Source of the DNA: Margaritifera margaritifera
Taxonomy: Eukaryota; Mollusca; Bivalvia; Unionida; Margaritiferidae
Length of the DNA: 64,000 nt
Reading direction: 5' to 3'
NCBI GenBank assembly: GCA_029931535.1
Contig: JAQPZY010001436.1
Span: 2,011,001 to 2,075,000, forward strand
The first letter of the stretch is position 1. Each line of letters opens with the position of its first letter. A program made the position numbers and the translations under genes. Under the pieces are notes generated by a model. It did not search any database. It had not been told where the DNA came from and was given only the letters and a program-made list of their open reading frames with translations. Shown here one piece after another: positions 12,400-24,505 of the stretch.

Positions 12400-13690
12400 T
12401 TAATGCCATGGCTGAATCCATTAAGCTCTAGCTCATGTAAATAGATGCATTCCATGGCCATCCTCAGACCACACCCTGTATCTTCCAACCTCTTATTTTA
12501 TGGCCAGATAGAGGAGGCCAGAAAATAGGCTGCCAAAGGGTCAAACCTTGTGCCAGTCCAGTGACCCAAGACATAATATGGGGAGAGAACATCCAGTTTG
12601 GACCCAGTTTCTCTTCATGGCAGCCTTCTTACAAAAAATTATGCCATACCCATGTTGCCATTATTCTGATGCCCTGGTTCTTCATATGGGATGGAGTCTA
12701 AAAACCACTTTGGTTTTGTCTGCCCCTAGAATGTCCTTTGGGGGATAACCCCTGTGGTTCTCCCCGCCACTTGAAGACTTGAAGAGTCATATCCTAGCTA
12801 TTTGCCTCTGGGTCTTCCTATTAAGCTCATAAACCCTCCTGCACTGCACTGCTGGTTCACAAATACCCCCACCCCACCCCAATCACCCTCCTATCTTCAG
12901 TAGCCACAGATACTTTGCATATCAGATCCAGTTATCTAGGTTTCAGATTATATGATGTTCCATCTCAGCCAGTGAAAGGACCTTCTCTGTTCCATGCTGG
13001 AGGATCAATTGCCAGACATCACAATCTGCATGGATGTCAGCACAAGTGGCCACAGCCCATCTCATGCCCTCTTCCAAGTGTTCATGGTTTGGCCCCTTCA
13101 TGAGCAGTCCACGCATATCAAGCTCGAGAAGGCCATTTCAAACGCCTTTAGATCATGGCAGGAGATGTTATCTGGAAAAGGGTACTCTCATTCTTCTTCT
13201 TATCTCGACAGTTGTCTAGTACTTTAGAAAACAAGAGAGAACCCAGTCCCCAGACCTCTGCTTTCCCATTTGGGATTTTCTAAAGTAGTGTCCTTATTGA
13301 CAGCTCTTCATTCAGGTCTGTGACATACCAGGTATGCTCAAGTTCCCACTAGATTCACCATACTGACAGAATCAGCCAATAAACACTGCATGTTCCTTAC
13401 ACCCCTTAGTTTTCAGTCAAATCTGTACCCACTGGGGTTGTTCCTTGTGGTCCTTCTTTTGCTGAAGTGGAATGCCAACACTCTGATCCTTGTCTCACCA
13501 GCAGAAGATCCGAAAGGCAGGGTAGCCAATGCTCTTTTCCTCAGTTGAAATGGTTTTTCTAAACACACCATTCCCAGTACCCCTCGGATTCACAAAGTCT
13601 TGCAGAAGTCAGGAAATCTGAGTGCTTACTAATACTGATGACTCAGCTGAAGCGGGAAACATCATTGAGTAGCTACCTCAATCTAACATC
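12400..13690 (+). pseudogene. DIRS-like retrotransposon pol remnant (unit 2)
   Basis: This is the longer version of the remnant at 5010-6110. It adds 12590-12770, which translates as a YSDA-containing segment resembling the Asp-containing start of RNase H. It continues with PDITICMD near 13010-13030, a PLHEQSTHIKLEKA segment near 13100-13135, SWQEMLSGKG near 13155-13185, and a WNANTLILVSPAEDPK segment near 13470-13520. The HIN-LL motif has lost a codon relative to unit 1 (HIKLE versus HINLLE). The frame is broken repeatedly. It is a dead fragment without identifiable ends. Confidence 0.7.
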
Positions 13691-13934
13691 GGAGATTCTC
13701 AGGACAGCCCTGCCTTCTCTTTGCCTGCTGAATCAAACATGAATGCAGGTTTCTGTATGAAACCAGAGGTGTTAAACCTGCATGCTTGAGTCATATCAAA
13801 TGAGCCATAAAAAAAAATCACTTTATGAAAAAGTGGAGGGGAGAAGAATTGCTTGAGCAAGACAGTCCACCACTTGGGAAGTCTATAAGTGGATGTGGAG
13901 TTTTCTCCCATTGATGTGGGTAGAGAACATCTCC

Positions 13935-14065
13935 CATAGAATTTATATACCTTCCCAGGCCAGCCCACATTAGCTCCCTCGGTACTTCCTTGGGAAAGGC
14001 ACTTAGCTGCCATTTCCTCAACATGACATAGCTATTATTCTGTTGCCATTAAAAACCAACCAACA
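13935..14065 (+). repeat. 3' portion of a tRNA-type SINE (unit 2)
   Basis: Counterpart of 6330-6460: 'cttgggaaaggcacttagct', 'acatgacatagctattattc' and 'gttgccattaaaaacc'. It matches the SINE at 44719-44914 in the opposite genomic orientation. Confidence 0.6.
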
Positions 14066-15535
14066 AACATCTCTCCTTTAATGTCTCGGTGCCACAAAAA
14101 TATGCTCTCCAAGAAGAAGTTAGGTCTCATCATAGTTTAAGGCTACTGTTGGATATGTTTCACCCTCATGAAAAGGAGGATATAGGCCATACCATAACAA
14201 TGACCTCTCCACTCATCTTGAGAATTTAGATTTGTCTTGAAAATTAGGTCTTTGGCATTCTTATGTATATCAGCTTATGAGGTTAGAGTCATCGTCACTA
14301 GCATAGCATTCAAGTGCAACTGCTCCCTAAGTAACATTTAATTCATGAGATGGGGTCAGAGATGGTATTCTCAAGCTCTTACCTCAAAGACCTTTCATCA
14401 TAAAGTAGTCAATTTTACCCGGGAGGGGGTATACCAGCAGCACAACAGGCTACCTTTCCAAGTCATTCAGCAGTTTCATGCAGTGCAAGTTACCCTACTT
14501 CTGCTGGATTTGTGGGAGTGACAATGTTTTCTCTGAACCACATTCATTCAAAACCATGTGCTAACCAAAACATGAAACCTGAAGCTGCCTCGTACATTAG
14601 GAGACCAGAGACAGAATCAATTTGGGCATTAGGGGATGTATCTCTATCCTCTTTGTACCTATTCTCCTAATATATTATGATCGATTTAATTAACATATCT
14701 GAAGAACCAGTTTTTAGAGCAAAATATGATTCTTTGATAATGCTTACCGAATCATTATACTGGCACAACCTCCCAAACCCTCCCCACAGTTACATCCATG
14801 GAAGAGTGTATACACAGCTGCTCCAGTAGTAACTAACAATTGACTCATTTAGTACCAGTCCTCTGTCCATGTGCAGACAAGTCTAGTCTGACTTCCACCT
14901 TGGCAATCAGATGACCTTTTAGCACTTTTGTAGCTGAAACAAGCCAAAAAACATAAAGAACATCTTGTTTACTTTGGGAGGACTGGATGTGTGAGATAGT
15001 GGATGTACTCCTTATGTATTATGATAGGGTAAGTATTAATGAAGAAACATATTTTACTCCAAAAATTGGGTTCTTGAGTGGACTCTGCCCCATATGAATA
15101 TTCCACTGGAAATTCAAATCGAGAGGTAATACTTTTCAATCTCTTTCATTGTGTTTTTTTGCTTTTAAGTAAATAAGGGGTGAAAGCAAGTTAGTCCCTC
15201 AAAAAAGGACACAAGAATTATCTCCTTTTTGTTAAGTTAAAATTTCTTATATATTTGGCATTTGCTTGACCTAGAAAATGTCAGAATAATATTATTATAA
15301 GCATCGCTTGCATAAAATTGAAAATACAGCTAATGCCTTGTGACACAGTCTTTAGGGATGGATGATTCTTTGTCTGGCTCTTAAACTTGTGGTTTGTGGC
15401 AACTATGACTCCATGAAAATTGGTAGCTGAGGAATAAAAGTGAATGAAAACTATTTCATTTTGTTGATAAAATTTTGTTTTAATATGACATCCTGAGTGG
15501 GAATTATTTATGGGAAATCATTCAGATTCAACCTG

Positions 15536-15715
15536 TTTGTTGTCTTACTTGTGTTGTCAAGATGGTGACATCATTGCCAATCATGTTGTCTTGTGTTTGC
15601 AACCATGTTGTCTTACCTGTGTTAGCAAGATGGTTACATTATCATTGCCAGTCATGTTGTCTTACCTGTGTTAGCAAGATGGTGACATATCATTGCCAAC
15701 CATGTTGAAGTTTCA
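15536..15715 (+). repeat. 49-bp minisatellite (contracted allele)
   Basis: Only about three units of the array seen at 7950-8460 are present, again ending in 'ccatgttgaagttt'. The two copies therefore differ by several hundred bp in repeat number. Confidence 0.85.
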
Positions 15716-16066
15716 TGTTAAAGTTGATTAGGGTCAAATACAGAGTGGAACATGAATGAATGGACACCAGTCAAACAAAGGGTTTCGCAGAATGGTGGTC
15801 TAAAAATAGGATTTATCAGTTTTTTTTAAAACTACATAAGTTTGTTTTTTATTATAGAGATCGGAGTGTCCCACACAAATTTCCTTTGTTGGTGTTTTCT
15901 GTAGCCTTTCATACCCATCATGATCAATACTGCTGAAATTTGTGTGGAAAATTTGTCAGAATGATACAGACATTGGTATTCATATCTTTTATTTTTTATG
16001 AATTAAAGAACATTTTCATTAAAAATTTGGTATAAATTCTGTCATTACAATACTTCTTAATTTTAG

Positions 16067-16181
16067 ATCAAAAGTTGTGTCTTGCCTGAGTGAAACTGTC
16101 CGCAATGATATCCTGCATGAGGAGAAACCCCGGATTCCTGCTGACTGTCGCAAGCAGCTGAAAGTGGAGGTTCTTAGAAGG
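16067..16181 (+). CDS. GLG1: GLG1 internal exon A
   Basis: GLG1 is a type I membrane glycoprotein of the Golgi whose lumenal part is a row of cysteine-rich repeats; vertebrate forms bind FGFs and E-selectin. This 115-nt exon follows a 'cttaattttag' acceptor and ends before 'gtaaga'. Its first base completes a codon, then 38 codons are open and end in phase 0. The peptide contains CLSETVRND and, 19 residues after that cysteine, ADCRKQL, the Cys spacing of a GLG1 repeat, and closely resembles the vertebrate CLS-TVRND ... CRKQL segment. Exon B continues the same repeat boundary. The preceding exon is not in the window. Assignment rests on the joint reading of all seven exons and is strong. Confidence 0.93.
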
Positions 16182-16414
16182 GTAAGAGTAAATACACAAA
16201 GCTAATCATGACTCGAAACTGGGACTCTGATATCTTAACTTGTGTGTTGTAGAACCTGTGCTAATGGAATTGTTGACCACAGACTTGTTTGGGCCCCACT
16301 CTGTGAAGTCAGTAGAGCCCTATAGTAATGACATCCAACTGTTTGTCAGCAGTTTGGTTTCCACAAGATAACTTTACTGGGAATTGTTGGATTATAACCA
16401 AATTAGGTATGCAG

Positions 16415-18656
16415 AGGACTAGGTTTGCTTTACCCTCTAAACGGCCCTAAAATCTGGTACAAAATACATTTACATGGATAGACTTATCTCAATCATAAAA
16501 TGTTGCAATATCAATAAGAGTTCAAATTGGTACTCCTATGACATAGGCACGTCTCAACATCATGATGTCATGTTACGAAATGGTAGTGGAAGGCTGTACA
16601 ATTAATTTTTGGCCAGAAATATACCCTTTTGGGCGATATTTATCATAGAGCGCTTTTTTTTTTGTTAAGTGCAAGTAAAGGCTAATTATAACATAATGTG
16701 AAAGAACTAAGTTGGGCCATAAATGCACTCTGTCTTAAAAATAAAGATATTTGTTCTTCATTGCTATTCTGAAGATCATGCAAGGATTACTGAAATAACA
16801 CAAAGTTATAAATTTCTAAAGCAAACTTGTAAAAAAATGATGACTATTTAATCATAATTAGGTTAAGAAATATTAATAAATGAAATCTACTTGTTTCACG
16901 CTATTTCGTTCATACCGTATGTCAATGGAGACTTACAAAGTTTAAATCGAACTATTATGAAAAATTTGGATTAATGCCTGTTAAATAAATAAATAAGTAA
17001 ATAAATATTTGGGTTTGAGTATTTCCGTTCCCGACTGGAAATGCTGATTTTACAACAGAAATCGATCGGATACGATTTGTCGTAGACTCCTGTAGTCATA
17101 GCGTACTTGTTATCAATCTGTGCATGTGACGATTTGAGATATTTATGTAAGTACTCCTATTTTTAAAAAAACCTGAATGATGTGAATTTGTTGAGTTGTC
17201 AACTTGTTGGAAATTCATTGCAAAATTTCTGTAGAGAATTTAAAAACAGTGAAATAGAGATGTAGTTCTACTGAGTAGACCTACAGTAAAGAGCAATCTA
17301 TCGAACCAAGATAAATGATATATACTTGACTGAAGTGCACTGAATACATGACTATACAATGGAGTAACAATTGTAGTAAACGACTCAAACTGAGTATGAT
17401 CTGAGCTGGACTCTTTATTTTAGAAAGTCTTGTCTTTGAAAACAAAAAATATGACTTTTTCTTTTTAGGCCTCAGTTAAACAAATATGTATATATATAAT
17501 ATAAAAAGTCTGTATTTATGCTAGAGGTGTAAATGTAATGATTTATGTATTTCATACTTGGGTATCATGTTAGAAATGCCAATTGACAGCATATTTTTAA
17601 TGAAGAAAAAAGATCAAAATATACTTATACATGTAGAATTATATACATAGAGAGTGTGCTGAAAGTAATATGTATAAAATACAAACAGGTAACGCCATCA
17701 TTACTAAAATAAATCATCCCATTCCCAACCCACTCCCCAATCCCACGCCCCTGGGTTAAAATAATATATGGTATGGGTCCTAAAGCCCATGCAGATAAAC
17801 ATTGTAACACTAGTAGTATGTTCTGCTTGTTTTGATCACTTTAAAGAAGAAGAAGGCATCGGTAACAACGACGTCAATACTGCAAAACTAGTCCAGTGTT
17901 AATGTGAGATGGCTGGGGTGGGGTGGGGTTGGGGTGGAGGCATTAAATGAAAAAATGTGACTGAAAGTTGGAATATTGCATCAATAGAACCTTCGTACTG
18001 TGTTTCTGATATAATGTGTCCATCATGGGTATCATCAGGTTCCCTGTATTCCAAAATGAATGAATGGACTCGGAATTAGTTGCACCCTCTTCCATCCAAT
18101 TCGAGTATTTGTTGTCTGTTAGATGTTTTAATCAGTCTCTCACTTGTTTTAACATTAGAATGCTATAGAGTTATTGGAAAGTCCACCCATGCTTCCGTCC
18201 AATTATTCATTGGACAACTTTATTATCTGTCCAAAACTCTGTTCACTTTTCTGCCTGTTTACCCTCTCTGACCATCTGTTTGTCCATTTATGGGCCCATC
18301 CATTAATCTATTTACCCATATCTATATGTCCTTCCATCCTTTAAATTCATCTGTAAGGTCAAGTTTGTCTGTCCTTCAGTTCCTTCTTCCACCTATTTGC
18401 CAATTGCCCATCTGTCCGTTTGCTCTTTGCAATTTTCATTTGTTTGTGTTTATCTCTTCGTCTGTCCATCCGTTCTCCTTCCCTCCCTGTCAATCCATTT
18501 CTTGTCCATCTGCCCATTCATCCTATTTTTATCCACCTGATGTTGTGTTTGTCTTGTCAAAAAGTTGACTGATTATATCATCTTCAAATATTTTTATTAA
18601 AAGAAGATCTATTAATAATGTACTACACCACAAATGCTTACTTTCTTTTCATGTTT

Positions 18657-18692
<36 letters not shown>

Positions 18693-19996
18693 ATTTTAAG
18701 TTAGCACTTTAAAGGTGGATTGTTAAACTTTCATTCAGATGAAGGAATTAAAAGAGGAAGCTATAGATATGAAAGAGAGATTTGTTATTTTTTATCATGT
18801 ACAATATCTGCTTACCTACAGAACTACCTACATACATACCCTGTACTTATATACAACAACTGCATGTTTTGATAATTACTATGCATGCTTTTTGAAAAAT
18901 AAAACTTCAAACACACTTGCTTAATGTTGTATTGATTGCTTCACATCTGGTCGAGAATTCAATCTCAGCACAAGTAGGAAATAGCAGTTAGTAATGTACA
19001 TGATTAAGAAATGCAGCTCTGTGAAAAGAAGCAAAAACTTATTTTGGTGCATTAATATTATCTTCATGAAACAGCAAATGTGTGTGCATGTGTGTGTGTG
19101 TTGGAGGATTGTTATATTACTCTGATGAAAATGAATGTTATTGCATTGAAGTGTAATGTGATCAGGTTTCCTTCCAATAATTGACTTCCATGAAATATAT
19201 ACCCATTCTAATCACCCTACCCTACCCTTAGAGCCGCAGTAAGGGGAAGTAGCTCCCAAAATGGCAAGGAAATTAATTTTTGTAAAAATTATGCTGAAGA
19301 TACTTTTATACCTTACTGTACCCAACCCCAACCCCCCCAACTACTACTATGTAATTGTAGATACATATTAGTATTCACCCATATTTTTCAGTAATACAGA
19401 CAATTAACAATAACAGTTATAATGAAGATGTATTAGGATGTTGGATGTGACCAGATCTGATATGAAGGTGAAGAAACATTACCGTTATTTTGTCTGTAAT
19501 AGTAACTTCGATACATGTAATTAATCTACAAAAGCAGAACTAACTGCTCGACATTAATAAAATAACTCTTTGGTATAAATTGAATAATTTCACTAAGATA
19601 ACAATTCCCAATGATATGAATGAGAGCAAGCCTTATAATGAATGATAAAATGTTTGCCATATTGAAGAAGCTGTTAGAATAATAAAACTAATAACAAATA
19701 TATCAATTTTGATAAATATAAACAGAAAAGAGAATATGAACTTCTTCCTCTTGCAGGTCTGTGTATACACTGTAGTACAAAAACAAAACACATCATTCAT
19801 AAATTTGATGCACATCATTTGATGTTTTCTGCTGTATATGACATCATCGTCCTTTTGCATTAAAAACACAGTAAAGATTAATACCCATGTCAAAAACAAA
19901 ACTGGTCTATGAAGTAGCCATATAGTAAATACATCCGGAAAAATGTTTTTAAAATCTGATGTAGGGCCGATTTTAATCAAAAGTGAACCAAGTCCT
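16415..19996. mobile_element. unclassified 3.6-kb DNA element, copy 1
   Basis: This segment recurs at 53203-56407 in the same orientation, with shared blocks at both ends and throughout. The ends are imperfect inverted repeats: AGGACTAGGTTTGCTT at the left, and AAGTGAACCAAGTCCT at the right, which reads AGGACTTGGTTCACTT in reverse. A second matching block, GGCCCTAAAATCTGG and its relative, lies about 30 bp in. No target-site duplication is clear. Inside are a CA microsatellite, a TCCATC-rich stretch (18380-18540) and a minus-strand open frame conserved in copy 2. I cannot assign a superfamily. Confidence 0.7.
18657..18692. repeat. (CA)n microsatellite
   Basis: A run of CA dinucleotides with one interruption (acaaac). 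It lies inside the 3.6-kb element. Confidence 0.95.
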
Positions 19997-20028
19997 TTTT
20001 TTATTGATGAGACCTTGAAAGAGATCAA
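19633..20028 (-). CDS. minus-strand open frame shared by both copies of the 3.2-3.6-kb element
   Basis: The frame is 131 codons, starting just outside the right end of the element and reading inward. Its counterpart at 56068-56436 (122 codons) aligns over about 110 codons with one in-frame one-codon gap. Shared stretches include PTSDF, TIW-LHR-VLFLTWV, VIYSRKHQM and CTTVYTQ-CKRKKF. It is rich in Phe, Ile and Leu and could contain hydrophobic segments. No catalytic motif or known family is recognised. It may be a fragment of an element-encoded protein, or a frame kept open by chance in two fairly similar copies. Confidence 0.3.
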   Translation of the reverse strand: MISFKVSSIKKGLGSLLIKIGPTSDFKNIFPDVFTIWLLHRPVLFLTWVLIFTVFLMQKDDDVIYSRKHQMMCIKFMNDVFCFCTTVYTQTCKRKKFIFSFLFIFIKIDIFVISFIILTASSIWQTFYHSL

Positions 20029-21890
20029 TTTACAGCCTTCTGTGTCATTGAGAGGAGATGTGAGTTATGGCCCCTGATTATCCATCCTCCTAACTTTCAT
20101 TTCTGCATCTTAACTCTACCAGAGATTGTTGGATGTCAGCAAATTTAGGATGCAATTTTAAATTGATGAGATCTTGAATTAGTTCAGTTTCCAGCATTCA
20201 AGAACATCATTTACACAATTTTACCTCAAACTCACTTATCCCTATTTTCACATCACTTTATCCTATTTAGACAGGATGGAAAAGTCACTTCACACAAAAT
20301 TCAGAGTCCAGCATGGCCCTCAGATAAATATCAAGATTTCACACAAATCTTTCACTTTTTCTCAAACTGTATTTAACATATGATTGCCAAAGAAGAGACA
20401 ACTGGCTTGTGGGTTGATGTCAAGCACTCCCAAATGTATTGAGGACATTATTTTATCTTTTTGATATGATGATCATCTTAAGTCCGTGATGCTGTTGACT
20501 CAGACAGTGAGGTGCAGAACAACTGCTGCTTTTCTGACTGCAAGTTAAATAGTGTTAAAAAACAAAAAGTATTCATCATACTTTATGCGATATTAAAACC
20601 CTTCCATCTTGAGTCCAGAAACTTGGCTCATAATTTCGTTAACATCATTTAAGAGTAACCTTGAAAATAGGTAACTGTTATTGAAAAGTGGTGACCAACA
20701 CTCATCGAAGGCAAATCAGCAAATCCTACTATGTTTTCATGTAAACTATTATATAAATTCTTCAATATCTTCATAGTTTTTTGTCGTAAAGTTCCTTAAA
20801 AATATAGTATTTGGTGTTGGGGTAGAGAAACCTTGGGTTATCACTCGATCTATAAAGTTTCACATTTATATGGTTAGTGGTCAAATCATGACTCCGTGTG
20901 TATTTGATGGCACAAGAGTTTACTAAACTAGCACAAAAGCTGATTTTAATTCATATTTCTACTGTTTTACAAATACAAACATTTGTTTTACATTTTTAAA
21001 AAACATGCATTATATCCTGAAATTCAGTAAGCCTTTTGTAAACCTGATGAAAGATGGTCACTAAATCTATCACCAAAATTTTTAACAAAATCTCCATTGG
21101 TGATACTAACAAAGGATGCATGAGGCCTGAAATATGAGGCAGTATGTGCACTAATTTGAAATGTAGTATCCCAGGAGATGTCAACAATTGTTTGAGAGTT
21201 TAGGTCTGTCCCTAAGTGTAGGACCACTTGGTGTGGCATCTAGGGAGGGAATGGGGAAGGTTGGGATAGGGATAATTTATAAGATACTGAGATAGACTGC
21301 TTTACTGTTACATTGTAGATAACATATGCAAAAAAATGCATGACTTTTTTTTAAAAAAATTTATAAGTTATTCCCCTAGCAGGTACCACAGGATGGTTAA
21401 CATGTTGGCGTCTTGTCCTGATTCAAGCTCAGTGTTTGGACTAATATTACCACATACTCGATATGGTGTTAGCAACTGGGATTTAGTTTAACCAAGGCCA
21501 TTTAGGAATTTACCAGTTTTGATTATTTTATTATGACAGGCCTTGAGATGCCTTATGATTCTTCTTGTAGGGGAGGGGAAAATAAATATGTCTTTTTCTG
21601 AGTCAGTAATGATATAAAACTCATATTTTGATTTACGGTGGAATACTTTGGGGGTTGGGGTTGCATGATAAAATGTATTAAATGTAGTAAAACCTCAGTA
21701 ACATCAATCACTTGAATACTTAGCATCACTTAAATACTAAGCTTCACTTGAATAAATGACTCAGTCTCACTGTAGAGACTTCTCTTGCCAGCAAGCTCTA
21801 TAAACAAATGCAAGTCTTCCAAACATTTAGACCTAGAACATTTCAAGTCCATGAGATTCAACTGTACATCAATTCTTAAAAAAAGATCTC
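19997..21890. other. intron, nothing recognised
   Basis: About 1.9 kb of AT-rich sequence between the DNA element and the 45-bp minisatellite. Short minus-strand frames at 20996-21239 show no domain. Confidence 0.6.
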
Positions 21891-21892
21891 CC

Positions 21893-22158
21893 AAAAGCTG
21901 CAGATCTCTGTGTGAGCTGATTGTATACTTGATTCCCAAAAGCTACAGAGCTCTGTGTGAGCTGATTGTATAATTGACTCCCAAACGCTACAGAGCTCTG
22001 TGTGAGCTTATTGTATACTTGACTCCCAATAGCTACAGAGCTCTGTGTGAGCTCATTGTATACTTGACTCCCAAAAGCTACAGAGCTCTGTGTGAGCTCA
22101 TTGTATACTTGATTCCCAAAAGCTACAGAGCTCATTGTGAGCTCATTGTATACTTGAC
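21893..22158. repeat. 45-bp minisatellite, about six units
   Basis: The unit is approximately 'gtgagctgattgtatacttg' plus 'actcccaaaagctacagagc' plus 'tctgt'. The 45-bp period is a multiple of three, so both strands stay open for more than 60 codons; these are not genes. The array ends about 80 bp before exon B. Confidence 0.92.
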
Positions 22159-22239
22159 CACATCAAAATATAAATAAATACCATAAGAACAAGAACATAT
22201 TTGTTTGACTATAATTCATAACAATTCTTTTACTTGTAG

Positions 22240-22332
22240 GGAGAGAGTATAGATCTTGATCCAGAACTGAAGGCTGCATGTAATAAAGATGCTTTCGATT
22301 TCTGCAAGGATAAACATCCTGGAGATGCTCAG
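22240..22332 (+). CDS. GLG1: GLG1 internal exon B
   Basis: A 93-nt exon (31 codons, phase 0 at both ends) between the acceptor 'tttacttgtag' and the donor 'gtattg'. The peptide starts GESIDLDPEL, then AACNKDAFDFCKD and ends HPGDAQ. The C-x7-C spacing opens a new GLG1 cysteine-rich repeat. It corresponds to the vertebrate segment DIRLEPDL...AC..DI..FC. The intron between A and B is 6.06 kb and contains the unclassified DNA element and the 45-bp minisatellite. Confidence 0.93.
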
Positions 22333-22599
22333 GTATTGTAGTTTCATTTTTACATTTCTGATCTGATCACTATGATGGTGATACCCATTTGAAATGATAA
22401 TGGCTGTACAGATGCTGAATGAGTAATTTTACCAGTGAAAGAAAAATGGAATGCAGAATGAATGCAAACAAAATGCAGAAAGAGTGCAAATGAAATTCAA
22501 AATGAATGCAGATGACAAGATGAATGTAGTATGAAAAAAATAGTGCAGAGAAATGCAGGATAAATGAAAATGAATGGAATTGAAATTTATTTACTTGTA

Positions 22600-23860
22600 T
22601 TTTGGGCTGCCACTAAATTTCCTTGGTGGAAGCCTTTTTGTAGGGATCAGATATTTGTGCATTACACTAGCAAACAATTTTTGTATGCCAGCCATGATGC
22701 AATTATATTGTCTGTCGATTCATCTGTTTGTTACGAATTTCATTTCTGCATTGTAGCTAAATTTTCCACCATTTACAGTTGCCAAGCATTGTGAATGACT
22801 TACTCTTGGGTAAGGAAGAACCCTATACATTTCAGGATCAAAAGGTCAAAGGTCAATGTCACTGTGACTGAAAGGAGAAAAATGTTTTCCACACAATGAC
22901 TTGAGTTGTCCACCATCTACAGCAGTGGTTCCCAAACCCCGGGTCACAACCCAAATGAGGGATTACTGTTACTGCATTTTGGGTCGCAAAAGATGGTATT
23001 TAGGGTCGTGATCAAAAAAGTTTGGGAACCACTGATATACAGTTTACCAAACTTTGTTGATGACTTGCACTTGGGGTAAGGGAGAAATATATCAGTTTTG
23101 GTCCAAAGTCAACGACTGAAAGAAGAAAACTTATTTCTGCACAATAACTTGAGTTATCCAACATCTACATTTACCAAACTTTGTGGATGGCTTCCACTTG
23201 GGGTAAGGAAGAAGCCTATTGCTTTTGTGGTCACAAGGTCAAAGATCAAGGTTGCTGTGATTGAAAGAAAATGGTTTCTGCACAGTAACATTAGTTCTAC
23301 ATCAGATGCCTGGACCAGACATTATGGCTGGCTTGCACTTGAATTATGAAAAAAGTCTGTTGATTTGGGGGTCAAAGGGTCAAAGGTCAAGGTCACTGAC
23401 TGAAAAAAAGAAATGTTTTTTTGTATAATAGCATTAGCTGTAGACGATGTACCTTAACCAAAGTTTCATGAGAACTTGCACTTGAGGTATGGAAGAGGAC
23501 TATTGATTTTGGGGTCAAAAGGTCAAGTCACTGTAGCTCAAAGAAAAATTGGTTTTGCGGAATAACTTTTGTTCAAGAATAAGTTCCTTGACCAAACTTT
23601 GGATGACTTTCACTTGGGGTAATAAAGAAACCTATTGAGTCTAGTGTCTAAAGGTCAGAGGTCATGGTCATGATAAGTCTAATAAGAAAATAATGGTTTC
23701 TGCACTGTGTTTAGTTCAAGGCTGCATACCTTGACCAAAGTCATGTAGACCCATTGCTCAATAATCTCCAGAGTCAACCAAGCCTTACTAGTGCCTACAT
23801 AGAGAACTATTAAATAATAGGTGGGTATATAATGTGCTGTTCGGTACTCTTGTTCACTAC
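22600..23860 (+). repeat. satellite family B array
   Basis: Diverged monomers of about 145 bp. Each contains 'tttctgcacaataacttgag', 'ccatctacagttaccaaact', 'ttgtggatggcttgcacttg', 'gggtaaggaagaagcctatt' and 'aaaggtcaaaggtcaaggtc'. The last part forms direct repeats of AGGTCA with one spacer base (22843-22855, 23377-23389, 23652-23664). The array ends with 'gggtatataatgtgctgttc' and 'ggtactcttgtt', an end shared by the other B arrays. A hAT MITE interrupts it at 22923-23034. Confidence 0.85.
22923..23034. mobile_element. 112-bp hAT-type MITE
   Basis: Perfect 15-bp terminal inverted repeats CAGTGGTTCCCAAAC and GTTTGGGAACCACTG enclose 82 bp. The flanks are an 8-bp target-site duplication with one mismatch: atctacag at 22915-22922 and atatacag at 23035-23042. 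It interrupts a satellite B monomer between 'ccatctacag' and 'ttaccaaact', which are contiguous in other monomers. TIR sequence and 8-bp duplication are typical of hAT elements. Confidence 0.93.
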
Positions 23861-24014
23861 TTACCAGCCATGACATTGTCCCAGTAGCTGCCATTGCTGT
23901 GATGACATCATCACTGGCAATTGTATCTGTACAAGTTTTATTTGAACTGATAGGGTATTGTTTCAATTTCATTGTGGTATTTTGTGAACTCCGTACAACA
24001 CAACTTGACTCTTA

Positions 24015-24505
24015 ATCATTAAGATGTTTATCATGCCATTGACAATGCATCAGATGGCTAGGGGATGTATGACACAGCTTGTAATACCAGACTGAGTTCT
24101 CAATCATTACGATATGTATCATGCCTTTGACAATGCATCAGATGGCTTGGGGATGTACAACACAGCTTGTAGTACCAGACTGAGTCATAATCATTAAGAT
24201 GTTTATCGTGCTGTATTCAATGCATCAGATGGCTAGGGGAAGTACAACACAGCTTGTAATTCCAGACTTACTCTTAATCATTAAGATGTTTATCATGCCA
24301 TTGTCAATGCATCAGAAAACTTGGGCATGTACAACACAGCTTGTAATACCAGACCGAGTCATAGTCATTAAGATGTTTATCATGCCATTGATATTTCATC
24401 AGATGGCTAGGGGATGTACAATACAGCTTGTAATACCAGACTGAGTCTTAATCATTAAGATGTTTATCATGCCTCTGACAATGCACCAGATGACTTGGGC
24501 ACCAA
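24015..24505. repeat. 86-87-bp tandem repeat, six units
   Basis: Units begin near 24019, 24105, 24192, 24279, 24366 and 24453 with 'cattaagatgtttatcatgc', then 'cattgacaatgcatcagatg' and 'gtacaacacagcttgtaata', ending 'ccagactgagtc'. It lies between exons B and C. The open frame at 24199-24444 is an artefact. Confidence 0.92.

Larger units (their letters stand above)
8474..15740. repeat. tandem segmental duplication, unit 2
   Basis: Direct repeat of 2659-8473. Without the 1551-bp element at 8730-10280 it is about 5.7 kb, close to unit 1. It keeps a segment at about 12590-12770 that is absent from unit 1, so unit 1 probably suffered a deletion. Its terminal minisatellite is contracted. Beyond 15740 the sequence becomes ordinary intron leading to the first GLG1 exon. 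Confidence 0.9.

Noticed and set aside
21785..22177. Repetitive frames on both strands
   Set aside because: They come from a 45-bp tandem repeat, whose length keeps both strands open.
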